Assembly: GCA_041390125.1 (NCBI GenBank)
Contig: JAWKQN010000003.1
Coordinates: 310,001 to 374,000 of the forward strand
Reading direction: 5' to 3'
DNA: 64,000 bases
Source: Gemmatimonadota bacterium
GTDB taxonomy: Bacteria; Gemmatimonadota; Gemmatimonadetes; Longimicrobiales; Gaopeijiaceae
Shown: positions 53,397-61,795 of the stretch, piece after piece
How positions within the stretch are numbered: position 1 is the first letter of the stretch
Layout of the letters: every line of letters begins with the position of its first letter
Made by a program: the position numbers and the translations under genes
The notes under the pieces: generated by a model
Told to the model about the DNA's origin: nothing
Seen by the model: only the letters and a program-made list of their open reading frames with translations
Databases searched by the model: none

Positions 53397-53520
53397 GCCC
53401 GGACGGGGCGCAACCGCGTGCGGTGGGTAGGGGCGCTCGCCCGGACGGGGCGCAACCACGCGCGGGGCGTAGGGGAGCAGGCCCGGACGGGGCGCAAGCG
53501 CGCCCGGTCGGTGGGCCGGT
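53397..53520. repeat. 42-bp tandem repeat in a divergent spacer
   Basis: Three units start at 53397, 53439 and 53481, each beginning with GCCCGGACGGGGCGCAA. They diverge towards their ends. The array lies in the 279-base spacer between the leftward GGT gene and rightward murQ, so it occupies the shared promoter region. The unit is a multiple of three and reads through in several frames. Confidence 0.85.
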
Positions 53521-53629
53521 GCCAGGCTCCGGGCGGCTCGCCCCGGAGGCGCGGGTGCTCCCCCCAACCGGTTCGCACTACCTTGGAGCGGCCCGGGAGA
53601 CGCCCGGGCATTCCCGTGCCCGCGGCCCC

Positions 53630-54529
53630 ATGCTGGACGAACGGCTCACCGAACAGCGCAATCCAGCCTCCACGCGCATCGACACGCTGGACACCCAGGG
53701 CGTGGTGGACCTGATCAACGCCGAGGACCGACGCGTCGCCGAGGCGGTGGGGCAGGAGCGCCAGGCGATCGCGCGGGCGGTGGATCTGATCGTCGACAGC
53801 TTCGCGCGGGGCGGGCACCTCTTCTACGTGGGCGCGGGCACGTCCGGCCGGCTGGGCGTCCTGGACGCGGCCGAGATGCCCCCGACGTACGGCACCGATC
53901 CCACGCTCGTGCAGGGCATCATCGCGGGGGGGCACGCGGCGCTCGTGCGGGCGCAGGAGGGTGCCGAGGACCATCCGGAGGACGGGGCCGCCGCCATCGA
54001 CGAGCGGGGCGTGGGCCCGGACGATTTCGTGCTGGGCATCGCCACCTCCGGCACCACGCCGTACGTGCACGGCGCGCTCGCGCGGGCACGCGCGCGCGGC
54101 GCCCGCACCGGATTCCTGCTCTGCACACCGCCGTCCGAGGCGCTGCGCGCCCTCCACGACGTGGTCATCGCGCCGCTGGTCGGCCCCGAGGTCATCACGG
54201 GCTCCACGCGCATGAAGGCGGGCACGGCCACCAAGCTCGTGCTCAACACCTTGACCACCGCGGCCATGGTGCGCAGCGGCAAGGTGTGGGGGAACCTGAT
54301 GGTGGACCTCCAGGTGACGTGCCAGAAGTTGCAGGACCGGGGCGAGCGCATCCTGATGACCACGCTGGGCGTGGACGCCGACGAGGCGCAGCGCCTCCTC
54401 GAGGAGGCCCACGGCCGCGTCAAGATCGCCATCGTCATGCACCGGCGCGGCGTGGACGCCGCGGGTGCGCGCGCGCTGCTCGCCGACGCCGGCGGCGTGC
54501 TGGCCCGCATCGTGGAGGAGCGGCCGTGA
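53630..54529 (+). CDS. murQ: N-acetylmuramic acid 6-phosphate etherase
   Basis: 299 residues from the ATG at 53630. LTEQRNPASTRIDTLDT, the SIS domain FYVGAGTSGRLGVLDAAEMPPTYG, GIATSGTTPYVHGAL, and PEVITGSTRMKAGTATKLVLNTLTTAAMV identify MurQ. It removes lactate from MurNAc-6-phosphate to give GlcNAc-6-phosphate in peptidoglycan recycling. It overlaps anmK by 4 bases, so its substrate is made by the next gene. Confidence 0.96.
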   Translation: MLDERLTEQRNPASTRIDTLDTQGVVDLINAEDRRVAEAVGQERQAIARAVDLIVDSFARGGHLFYVGAGTSGRLGVLDAAEMPPTYGTDPTLVQGIIAGGHAALVRAQEGAEDHPEDGAAAIDERGVGPDDFVLGIATSGTTPYVHGALARARARGARTGFLLCTPPSEALRALHDVVIAPLVGPEVITGSTRMKAGTATKLVLNTLTTAAMVRSGKVWGNLMVDLQVTCQKLQDRGERILMTTLGVDADEAQRLLEEAHGRVKIAIVMHRRGVDAAGARALLADAGGVLARIVEERP

Positions 54530-55677
54530 ACTACGTGGGGCTCATGAGCGGCACCTCGCTCGACGGGATCGACGCCGTCCTCGTGGATCTGGAGGGCACC
54601 GCGGCCGATCTGCGCTGGCACGTGCGCGCGTTCCGCTCCGACCCCTGGAGCGTCGAGGAGCGCGCGCGCATCGCGGCGGCCACCGAGACGGGCACGCCCG
54701 CGTCGCTCTGCCGTCTGCACGTGGACCTGGGCGAGGCGTTCGCGCGCGCCACGCTGGCGCTGCTGGACGAGGCCGGCGTGGATCCGTCCGACGTCGCCGC
54801 GATCGGCTCCCACGGGCAGACGGTGTGGCACGAGCCCCCGACCGCGGAGCGCCGGGGCGCCACGCTCCAGCTCGGCGACCCGGCCACGCTCGCCGAGCGC
54901 ACCGGCATCCCGGTCGTCTCCGATCTGCGCGCGCGCGACGTGGCCGCCGGCGGACACGGCGCACCCCTGGTCTGCTTCGCGGACCGCCTGCTGCTCGCCG
55001 CGGACGGCGGACGGGCGGTGCAGAACCTGGGGGGCATGGGCAACGTGACCTGGATCCCTCCCCGCCGCGACGCCCGCCACGACCTGCTCGCCTTCGACAC
55101 CGGTCCCGGCAATGCGCTCATCGACGCCGCGGTGGAGTTGGCCAGCGCCGGCCGCGCGACGTACGATCGGGATGGACGCCGGGCCGCGCGCGGTCACGTC
55201 GATGCCTCGCTGCTGGACGAGCTGATGTCGCACCCGTTCTTCGCCACCGAGCCGCCGCGCTCGACCGGCCGGGAGGTGTTCGGCCGCCCGTACGTGCAGG
55301 CGCTCGCGGAACGTCTGCAGCCGACGGATGTGCAGGCCTGGGACGACCTGGTCGCCACCCTGACCGCGCTCACCGCGCGCAGCGTCGGGGACGCCCTGCG
55401 GCGCTGGGTGCTGCCCCGCGGTGTGGACGACCTGGTGCTCGTGGGCGGTGGCGCGCACAACCCGACGCTGGTGGCCGCGATCGCGTCCGCGCTGGCCCCG
55501 CTCCCGGTCGTCCCGGCCCGCGCGGTGGGGATGGATCCGGACGCGCGCGAGGCGATCGGCTTCGCCGTGTTGGCGTGGGCCTTCCAGAACGTGGTGGCCG
55601 GCAACGAGGTCGGCGCCACCGGCGCAGCCGGACCCCGTCTGCTCGGATCCTGGACGCCCGGGCGGGCGCTGCGCTGA
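54526..55677 (+). CDS. anmK: Anhydro-N-acetylmuramic acid kinase
   Basis: 383 residues from the GTG at 54526. It begins with YVGLMSGTSLDGIDAVLVD, then GSHGQTVWHEP, SVVSDLRARDVAAGG-type HGAPL segment, QNLGGMGNVTW, AFDTGPGNALIDA and FGRPYV, all AnmK landmarks. The enzyme opens anhydroMurNAc and phosphorylates it to MurNAc-6-phosphate for MurQ. Paired with murQ, it forms a complete short recycling route to GlcNAc-6-phosphate. Confidence 0.96.
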   Translation: MNYVGLMSGTSLDGIDAVLVDLEGTAADLRWHVRAFRSDPWSVEERARIAAATETGTPASLCRLHVDLGEAFARATLALLDEAGVDPSDVAAIGSHGQTVWHEPPTAERRGATLQLGDPATLAERTGIPVVSDLRARDVAAGGHGAPLVCFADRLLLAADGGRAVQNLGGMGNVTWIPPRRDARHDLLAFDTGPGNALIDAAVELASAGRATYDRDGRRAARGHVDASLLDELMSHPFFATEPPRSTGREVFGRPYVQALAERLQPTDVQAWDDLVATLTALTARSVGDALRRWVLPRGVDDLVLVGGGAHNPTLVAAIASALAPLPVVPARAVGMDPDAREAIGFAVLAWAFQNVVAGNEVGATGAAGPRLLGSWTPGRALR

Positions 55678-57431
55678 TGCGCACGCCTCCGCGCTGGCTG
55701 GCGCTCGCCGGCCTGGTCTTCGTGCTGGTGCTCGAGACCTTCCTGGTGGTGCAGGTGGCCAATCCGTCGCCGCACTCCGGCGGGGACAACGCGGGCTACA
55801 TCGCGCTCGCGTACTCCCTCGTGGACCGCGGCGCCTACCTGGAGCTGTGGGAGCCCGGAGAGCCGGCGCACACCAAGTATCCTCCCGGCTTCCCGCTCGT
55901 GCTCGCGGCAATGATCGCGGCCGGTGCCCGCACCTGGACGGCGCTGAAGGCGTCGAGCGCGCTGTTCACGGTCCTCGCGGTCGGACTGTCGTTTGCGTTC
56001 GTGCGGCGGCGCGCCGGCGTCTACGCTGCGCTCGCCGTCGCCGTGGTGCTGGCGTTCTCGGATGCGCTGCTCTACGCGAGCCAGTGGATCCTCTCCGACC
56101 CCATGTTCCTGGTGCTGACCCTGGCGGGTCTGGTCGCCCTGGACCGCGTCCGGCCGCTCGGTCCGGTCGGGAGCGGGGCGGATCCGCCGGCGGAGGCGAA
56201 CAGCGGAGGGGACGCGACCCCCCTGGCTCGCTTCGACGCCCGCTGGCTCGCCGTGGGTACCGCCATGGCGCTGCTGGCCTACTTCACGCGCTCGGCCGGT
56301 CTGCCCCTCGTCGCGGCCCTGGTGCTGTGGCTGGCGCTGCAGCGTCGCTGGCGGGCGCTGGCGCTGGTGGCGGTGGCGTTCGCGCTGCCCGCCGCCCTGT
56401 GGGCGGTGCGCTCCGCCCGGGCAGGCGCGCCCGGGTACGTCTCGGAGTTCTGGATGATCAACCCGTACGACCCGTCCCTCGGGCGGGCCGGCCCGGGCGA
56501 CCTGATCACCCGCGTCTTCGAGAACACCCGGCTCTACCTGGGCTCGGCCATCCCCGCCGGGCTCACCGGCCGGCGCGGTCCCATGACCGCTCTGCTGGGT
56601 ACCGTGCTGGCCGTCCTGGCCCTGGTGGGGTGGGGGCGGCGCCTGCGGCGGCCCGGTGTGGTCGAGCTCTTCGCGCCGCTCTACCTCGGGCTCATCCTGC
56701 TGTGGCCCGTGGTCTGGTCGGGCGACCGCTTCGCGCTGCCGCTCTTCCCGCTCGTGCTGCTGTATGCGGCCGAGGCGTTGTCGGCCGGCACGCGGCGCCT
56801 GCATCCGCAGGCGCCGCTCGTGGTGGGTGGCTTCGCGGTCTTCCTGCTCTGGCTGCCCGGTCTGCAGACCTGGCGCTCGTACGCCGCCCAGTCGGAGCTG
56901 TGCACCGAGCGCGTCGCCGAGGGCGGTCCCTACGGCTGCTATCAGCCGCGCATGCGGGAGTTCGTGACGGCCGCGCGCTGGGTCTCCGTGGGGCTGCCGG
57001 AGGGCTCGGTGGTGCTCACGCGCAAGCCGCGCATCTTCTACGTCCTGAGCGAGGTGCAGTCACGCACGTACCCTCTGGTCGAATCGGCGGATACGCTCTT
57101 GTCCGCGGCGGACGCCGCCGGCGCGCGCTACGCGCTCATCGACTACCTCGACAACCTCGGGAGCCTGTACCTGATCCCGTCGGTGCACCAGCATCCCGGT
57201 GCGTTCTGCGCGCTGGTGGGCTTCGGCGGGGACGAGCAGGGGATCCAGACCCAGTTGCTCGGCGTGCAGCCGCCCGAGCGGCGCAACCTGCGCGGCCGCT
57301 CGGAGACGGTCGAGGGTGCGACCAGCCTCACCATCCGCTTCTGTCCCGAGGACTACCGCAGAGCGGAGGCGCCGACCGTGGCGCCCTATTCCTCTCCCGA
57401 GATCCCGCTGCTCACCCGTCTCGACCGGTAG
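55677..57431 (+). CDS. GT39/ArnT-like membrane glycosyltransferase
   Basis: 584 residues with about 10-12 membrane spans. The first periplasmic loop carries NPSPHSGGDNAGYIALAYSL ... PAHTKYPPGFPLVLA, the acidic-residue region of polyprenyl-phosphate-sugar transferases (PMT/ArnT). A soluble C-terminal part follows at about 415-584. It starts at 55677, sharing one base with the anmK stop (TGATG). It probably glycosylates a lipid, cell-wall or protein acceptor. It overlaps the convergent gene at 57386. Confidence 0.8.
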   Translation: MRTPPRWLALAGLVFVLVLETFLVVQVANPSPHSGGDNAGYIALAYSLVDRGAYLELWEPGEPAHTKYPPGFPLVLAAMIAAGARTWTALKASSALFTVLAVGLSFAFVRRRAGVYAALAVAVVLAFSDALLYASQWILSDPMFLVLTLAGLVALDRVRPLGPVGSGADPPAEANSGGDATPLARFDARWLAVGTAMALLAYFTRSAGLPLVAALVLWLALQRRWRALALVAVAFALPAALWAVRSARAGAPGYVSEFWMINPYDPSLGRAGPGDLITRVFENTRLYLGSAIPAGLTGRRGPMTALLGTVLAVLALVGWGRRLRRPGVVELFAPLYLGLILLWPVVWSGDRFALPLFPLVLLYAAEALSAGTRRLHPQAPLVVGGFAVFLLWLPGLQTWRSYAAQSELCTERVAEGGPYGCYQPRMREFVTAARWVSVGLPEGSVVLTRKPRIFYVLSEVQSRTYPLVESADTLLSAADAAGARYALIDYLDNLGSLYLIPSVHQHPGAFCALVGFGGDEQGIQTQLLGVQPPERRNLRGRSETVEGATSLTIRFCPEDYRRAEAPTVAPYSSPEIPLLTRLDR

Positions 57432-58015
57432 AGCGCGGCGAAGGTCACGCCGAAGAGCAGGTGCTCGGTGAGCGTGTCCGGCTCGGGCGTGTCCACGTCG
57501 AACAGGGCGGCCAGCCCGGGCACCCGGTGATGCGGCCCCAGCGGCCCGAGCAGCTCGAGCGCCCCACCGGCGCCGCGGGCCGACCAGGTGCCCAGTCCGA
57601 GCAGCGCGCCGCGCAGCAGGGCGGGGCCGGGGAGCCACGGGCCCAGGAAGGCCGCGTAGGCCATCCCGACCGCCGCGCCCCGCACCACGTCGTCACGGAG
57701 CTCTTCGACGTCGATCTGGCCCCCCCGCAGGAGGCTGATGACCGCCTGGGCCGACCCGGCCGCGAGGGCGCCGGTCAGCGCGGCGCGGAACTCCGGCCGC
57801 GCGTGCTTGGCGCCCGCCTTGAGCAGCAGGCCCAGGCCCAGGTCGCGGAGCAGGGTGGGGAGCTCGGACGCTCCCGCCGGCTCCTCGTCCTCCGTAGCTT
57901 GGGACGCGCGGGCGGGGCGGCGCTCGGTGAGCGCGCGCAGACGGGGCGCGGGTGCGCGCCGCGTGCGCTCGAGCGCATAACCGAGACGGAACCAGATGGA
58001 GCGGGAGTCGGACAT
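57386..58015 (-). CDS. Unknown protein with hydrophobic Gly/Ala-rich core
   Basis: 209 residues from the ATG at 58015. A basic N-terminal part (about 1-50) is followed by a Gly/Ala/Leu-rich region with possible membrane or buried helices (ALTGALAAGSAQAVISLL, VVRGAAVGMAYAAFLGPW). No known family is recognised. Its last 46 bases overlap the end of the convergent GT39 gene, which is rare between two real genes. Its start is 46 bases from the TTG start of the propeller-barrel gene. Confidence 0.55.
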   Translation of the reverse strand: MSDSRSIWFRLGYALERTRRAPAPRLRALTERRPARASQATEDEEPAGASELPTLLRDLGLGLLLKAGAKHARPEFRAALTGALAAGSAQAVISLLRGGQIDVEELRDDVVRGAAVGMAYAAFLGPWLPGPALLRGALLGLGTWSARGAGGALELLGPLGPHHRVPGLAALFDVDTPEPDTLTEHLLFGVTFAALYRSRRVSSGISGEE

Positions 58016-58061
58016 CGCACTTCCAGGCAGGGATAGCGAACCCTCGCGCGGCCGGACCCGT

Positions 58062-61000
58062 TTGACAAGGCGCCCGGTGCGGAGCGGGGGAGCGGTCGGC
58101 GCGCGGGTCCTGCTGCTGCACGCGGTCCTGGCGGTCGCGCTCGCGGGCCAGGCGCCCGACGAGGCCTGGCGCACGCTGGACACCGAGCACTTCCGGGTGA
58201 GCTTCCCGGCTGCGCTGGAGGAGACGGCGCGCCGGGCGGCCGACCGGGCCGAGCGTGCGCACGCCGGCCTGTCCGGGCTGCTCGGGTGGGCGCCGACGTC
58301 TCCCATCGAGCTCGTGGTCACCGACCACGTGGACGTCTCCAACGGGTTCGCGAGCGTCACCCCCTGGAAGCGCATCACCGTCTACGCCCGGCCGCCCGTG
58401 GACGACGAGACCCTCCAGTATTTCGACGACTGGCTGGAGCTGGTGCTCTCGCACGAGCTGGCCCACGTCTTCCACCTGGACCGCTCGGGCTGGCTGGGTC
58501 GGTTGGCCCGCGGCGTCGTGGGGCGCTACCCGGGCACCTGGCCGTTCTTTCCCGGCATCGCCCAGCCGCAGTGGGTCGTGGAGGGGTTGCCCACGCTCTA
58601 CGAGTCCACCCTCACCGATGCCGGGCGCCTGCACGGCAGCGAGCACGAGATGGTGGTGCGCACGGCGGCGCTGGAGGGCGCGCTCGAGACCCTCGATCGG
58701 GCGTCGGGCCGCTCCCCCAACTGGCCGGCCGGCGATCGCCCCTATCTCTACGGCTCGCGCTTCTTCGACTTCGTGGTCGAACGCTACGGCGCCGACGCCA
58801 TCCCGGCGTTCGTGGACGCGACGGCCCGGCAATGGGTGCCATACCGCTTGGACGCGGCCGGGAAGGGCGCGTTCGGCGTGAGCGTCTCCGAGGCCTGGCG
58901 CGCATGGCGGGAGGCGACGGTGGCCGAGGCGCGCGCCACGGAGCGCAGCCTGTCCGCAGAGGCGCCCTTCAGCGCTGGCACGGCGGTGGGGAAGAGCGCA
59001 CGCGTGTCCATGTCCGCCCGCGTGTCGCCGGATGGGCGACGCCTCGCCTACGCCCGCTCGGACGGGCGGAGCGACACGCAGATCCGGATGGTGGATCTGG
59101 CCACCGGAGCCGACCGCAGCCTGACGCGCACCAACGGGCTGGCCACGCTCGCCTGGACGCCCGACGGCCACGTCGTCTTCGCCCAGCTCGAGTACACCGA
59201 TCCCTACCGCATCCGCAGCGACCTGTGGGAGGTGGACGCACAGGGCAGGGTGCGTCGCATCACCCGCGACGCGCGTCTGTCGCACCCGACCGTGGCGCCG
59301 GACGGTCGCACGGTGATCGCGGTGGAGGACGGCTCCGGCGGCAACCGGCTCGTGCGCGTGGACCGCTGGAGCGGGAGCGTGACGCCGCTCTCCCCCGCCG
59401 GCGCCGACGAACTCTGGACCGAGCCGCGGTTCAGCCCCGATGGACGCTGGATCGCCGTGGCCCGCTGGCTGCCCGGAGCGCGGCTGGACATCGTGGTGCT
59501 CACCCCGGACGGGCGGGTGGCCACCGAGGTCACGGCCGACCGGGCCCGCGACGATGCCCCGGCCTGGAGTCCCGACGGTCGCTGGCTCGTGTGGGCCTCC
59601 GACCGGACCGGCATCCCCACCATCGTGGCGGCACCGTTCGATCCCGGCTCCGGGCAGGTGGGCCCGCCCCGGCGGGTGGCGCACACGGCCCTGGGCTTCC
59701 GCGACCCGGAGGTCGGCGCCCGAGGGGCCGACCTCTTCGCCTCCGCCTATCACGCCGACGGGTGGCGTATCGAGCGCCTCGCGTTCGAGCCCGATCGGGC
59801 GCCGCCCGCGGCCCTGGTGGCCCGCGCCGGGGACGGGCGGGCCGCGGCGGCCACCTGGGAGGAGCGGGCGGACGCTCCGGCAGGGCCCTACCGCGCCTGG
59901 CGGACCGCCCTGCCGCGCTGGTGGGAGCCGTCCTTCACGCGGGCGGTCTCCTTCGGGGACACCGAGGTGCTCGGCCCGGCCCTGGGCCTGTCCACCGGGG
60001 GGGCCGACGTGGTCGGTCGGCATGCCTGGTCGGCCACCGCCCGGGTGCACCTGGACGAGCCCCGCCTCGAGGCCGGCGCGTCGTACCGGTTCGCCGGGCT
60101 GGGCGTCCCGGTGCTGGGCCTCGACCTCTCCTGGACACACGACGCGGGTCGGCTCACGGGCGTGCGCGCGGATTCCACGATCGCCACGCTCTTCACGGTG
60201 GAGCGCGACCGGCGCGCCGACGTCTCGGTCGAGCTGGAGCGGCGCCGGTGGCGTTCTGTGGGTGCGCTGACGCTACGGGCCGGCTGGATCGAACAGGACC
60301 GCACGCTGCTCGACGAGGGGCTCGAGCCCGAACAGGAGTTCCGGCTGCGCGTGCCGGAGGCGCGCTTCGTGGAGCTGGGCGCCACCGGCGTCTGGTCGAC
60401 CGCCCGCGCCTTCGCGTTCTCGACCGGACCCGAAGCGGGGTGGAGCGCGCTCCTGCGTGTACGGCGCCGCTCCGCCGTGGGGCTCGCCGACAGCCTGTCC
60501 GCACGTGCGGGCCTGGACGGGAGCTTCGACGACGTCGTGGCCCGGGTGCGGGGCTACCAGGCCATCCCGGCGCTGCCGGGGTGGGGTCACCACGCGCTGG
60601 CGCTGCAGGTCGTCGCGGGCGTCGCGGACGGGCCCGGTGCCGACGATCTGCACTTCGACGTGGGCGACGCGACCGGCGCGGCGGAGTCGGTGAGCGGGCT
60701 GGAGCTGTTCGGCGGCCGGCCGCGCCTCTTCCCGGTGCGCGGCTATCCTGCGGGCGCGCGCTTCGGGGCCCGGGCCTGGAGCGCCGCGCTCGACTACCGG
60801 TTCCCGGTCGCGGAGGTGCGACGGGGGCTGGGTGCGTGGCCGCTCTACCTGGAGCGCGTCGGCGGCAGCCTCTTCGTCGACGCGGGCAACGCGTGGGGGC
60901 CCGACGAGGCGCCGTTCGCGAACGACCGCCGCGCTACGCTCGCCGCCGTGGGCGCCGAGCTGGTCTCCGATTGGGTGCCGTTCTGGACGGACGTCCTGCG

Positions 61001-61079
61001 GGTGCGCTCGGGTGTGGGCTTCCCTCTGGTCGACGGCGACGGCGCCCGCGTCTGGCTGCGCGTGGGCACCGCGTTCTGA
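58062..61079 (+). CDS. Gluzincin, beta-propeller and outer-membrane-barrel protein
   Basis: 1005 residues from the TTG at 58062, chosen because a signal peptide (ARVLLLHAVLAVALAGQA) follows; an ATG at 57996 would overlap the divergent gene. Residues about 28-290 hold a peptidase-MA-like zinc site (LSHELAH, HExxH from His131). Residues 305-590 have TolB/PD40 blades (ARVSPDGRRLAYARSDG, RFSPDGRWIAVARW, AWSPDGRWLVWASD). The end (about 640-1005) is a surface-antigen-like barrel (ALDYRFPVAEV, LFVDAGNAWGPDE) with terminal Phe. It should be anchored in the outer membrane with a peptidase domain exposed. The protease role is inferred. Confidence 0.8.
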   Translation: MTRRPVRSGGAVGARVLLLHAVLAVALAGQAPDEAWRTLDTEHFRVSFPAALEETARRAADRAERAHAGLSGLLGWAPTSPIELVVTDHVDVSNGFASVTPWKRITVYARPPVDDETLQYFDDWLELVLSHELAHVFHLDRSGWLGRLARGVVGRYPGTWPFFPGIAQPQWVVEGLPTLYESTLTDAGRLHGSEHEMVVRTAALEGALETLDRASGRSPNWPAGDRPYLYGSRFFDFVVERYGADAIPAFVDATARQWVPYRLDAAGKGAFGVSVSEAWRAWREATVAEARATERSLSAEAPFSAGTAVGKSARVSMSARVSPDGRRLAYARSDGRSDTQIRMVDLATGADRSLTRTNGLATLAWTPDGHVVFAQLEYTDPYRIRSDLWEVDAQGRVRRITRDARLSHPTVAPDGRTVIAVEDGSGGNRLVRVDRWSGSVTPLSPAGADELWTEPRFSPDGRWIAVARWLPGARLDIVVLTPDGRVATEVTADRARDDAPAWSPDGRWLVWASDRTGIPTIVAAPFDPGSGQVGPPRRVAHTALGFRDPEVGARGADLFASAYHADGWRIERLAFEPDRAPPAALVARAGDGRAAAATWEERADAPAGPYRAWRTALPRWWEPSFTRAVSFGDTEVLGPALGLSTGGADVVGRHAWSATARVHLDEPRLEAGASYRFAGLGVPVLGLDLSWTHDAGRLTGVRADSTIATLFTVERDRRADVSVELERRRWRSVGALTLRAGWIEQDRTLLDEGLEPEQEFRLRVPEARFVELGATGVWSTARAFAFSTGPEAGWSALLRVRRRSAVGLADSLSARAGLDGSFDDVVARVRGYQAIPALPGWGHHALALQVVAGVADGPGADDLHFDVGDATGAAESVSGLELFGGRPRLFPVRGYPAGARFGARAWSAALDYRFPVAEVRRGLGAWPLYLERVGGSLFVDAGNAWGPDEAPFANDRRATLAAVGAELVSDWVPFWTDVLRVRSGVGFPLVDGDGARVWLRVGTAF

Positions 61080-61093
61080 TCGATCCTTCGGGG

Positions 61094-61124
61094 CGTCGGC
61101 GCTCCCGAGGTGGGGTCGCCGACG
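61094..61124. terminator. Hairpin between convergent genes
   Basis: CGTCGGCG (61094-61101) pairs with CGCCGACG (61117-61124) around a 15-base loop. No T-tract follows on either strand. It lies in the 76-base spacer between the propeller-barrel gene and the leftward small membrane protein. Confidence 0.4.
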
Positions 61125-61155
61125 TCGTGCACTCCGTTACACGCGGGTGCTCGAC

Positions 61156-61581
61156 CTAGAAGCTGGTGCTCGACTGGAAGGGGCGGACCGTGTCGGGATC
61201 GGGGTCCAGCTCGCGGTCCCCCGGCTCCCGGCCCGCCAGGGCGGCCATGCGGTCCACGGAACGGCGCATCGCGCCCAGGATGGAGGCGGTCCGGTCCTGC
61301 GCGTCGCTGGAATCCGTGACGCGCTGCTGCAGGGCCGCCTGGTTCAGGTCGCGCACGAGCGCGATGAACCGGTCCACCTCGAGCCGCAGATCGTGGAAGC
61401 GACGCTCGTTGGGATAGAGCGGGTTGGCGAGCTTCCACACCCCCACCCAGATGAGCAGCAGCCCGATCAGGATGAGGATGACGCGGAGCTGGAGATCCTG
61501 GACCCACAGCGCGGCCAGGAACACGAGCACCATGCCCGTGATCGGGAGCCCCACGTCGAAGATCTTCCGCATCCAGCGCAT
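61156..61581 (-). CDS. Small membrane protein with two spans
   Basis: 141 residues from the ATG at 61581; a GTG at 61656 would add 25 residues. Two adjacent membrane spans (about 9-27 and 32-50: LPITGMVLVFLAALWV, LRVILILIGLLLIWVGVW) are followed by a polar, helical part (RRFHDLRLEVDRFIALVRDLNQAALQQRV). No family is recognised. It is divergent from nrdJ with a 328-base spacer. Confidence 0.6.
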   Translation of the reverse strand: MRWMRKIFDVGLPITGMVLVFLAALWVQDLQLRVILILIGLLLIWVGVWKLANPLYPNERRFHDLRLEVDRFIALVRDLNQAALQQRVTDSSDAQDRTASILGAMRRSVDRMAALAGREPGDRELDPDPDTVRPFQSSTSF

Positions 61582-61731
61582 CCTCGGATGTCCGCCTGCT
61601 CGCTCGGGTGCCGCACGCCGCCGGCGCCACGCGGACCCCGGATCGATGGGGGCCACACGACGCCGATCGGGTACGGATGCATGGATGAGGCCACGTTCCC
61701 GGAGGCCCTTCCGGCCCCCCTGTTCGTCGGC

Positions 61732-61760
61732 TTGACTACCATATATAGGGCCATTATTCT
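61732..61760 (+). promoter_or_regulatory. Sigma-70-like promoter of nrdJ
   Basis: TTGACT (61732-61737) and TATTCT (61755-61760) are separated by 17 bases, the ideal spacing. In a 70% GC genome such a pair is unlikely by chance. Transcription would start near 61767 and give a leader of about 143 bases before the ATG at 61910. Confidence 0.75.
61736..61751. promoter_or_regulatory. NrdR box-like site 1
   Basis: CTACCATATATAGGGC matches the NrdR consensus (ACACTATATATAGTGT) at 11 of 16 positions, including the core ATATATAG. It lies within the promoter spacer and overlaps the last bases of the -35 element. NrdR represses ribonucleotide reductase genes when dATP is high. Confidence 0.6.
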
Positions 61761-61767
61761 GTGCGTC

Positions 61768-61783
61768 CCTCTACATCTCGTTG
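61768..61783. promoter_or_regulatory. NrdR box-like site 2 (weaker)
   Basis: CCTCTACATCTCGTTG matches the degenerate NrdR consensus at 9 of 16 positions. Its start is 32 bases from site 1, which is close to the three-turn spacing seen in paired NrdR boxes. It covers the predicted transcription start. Confidence 0.4.
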
Positions 61784-61795
61784 TTCGGTCCGCGA

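Noticed and set aside
53397..53520. CRISPR array
   Set aside because: The 42-base units are contiguous and degenerate, with no spacer/repeat alternation.
58062..58067. TTGACA as a -35 element
   Set aside because: No -10 match lies 16-18 bases downstream (GC-rich GGAG region), and the triplet serves equally well as the TTG start of the propeller-barrel gene.
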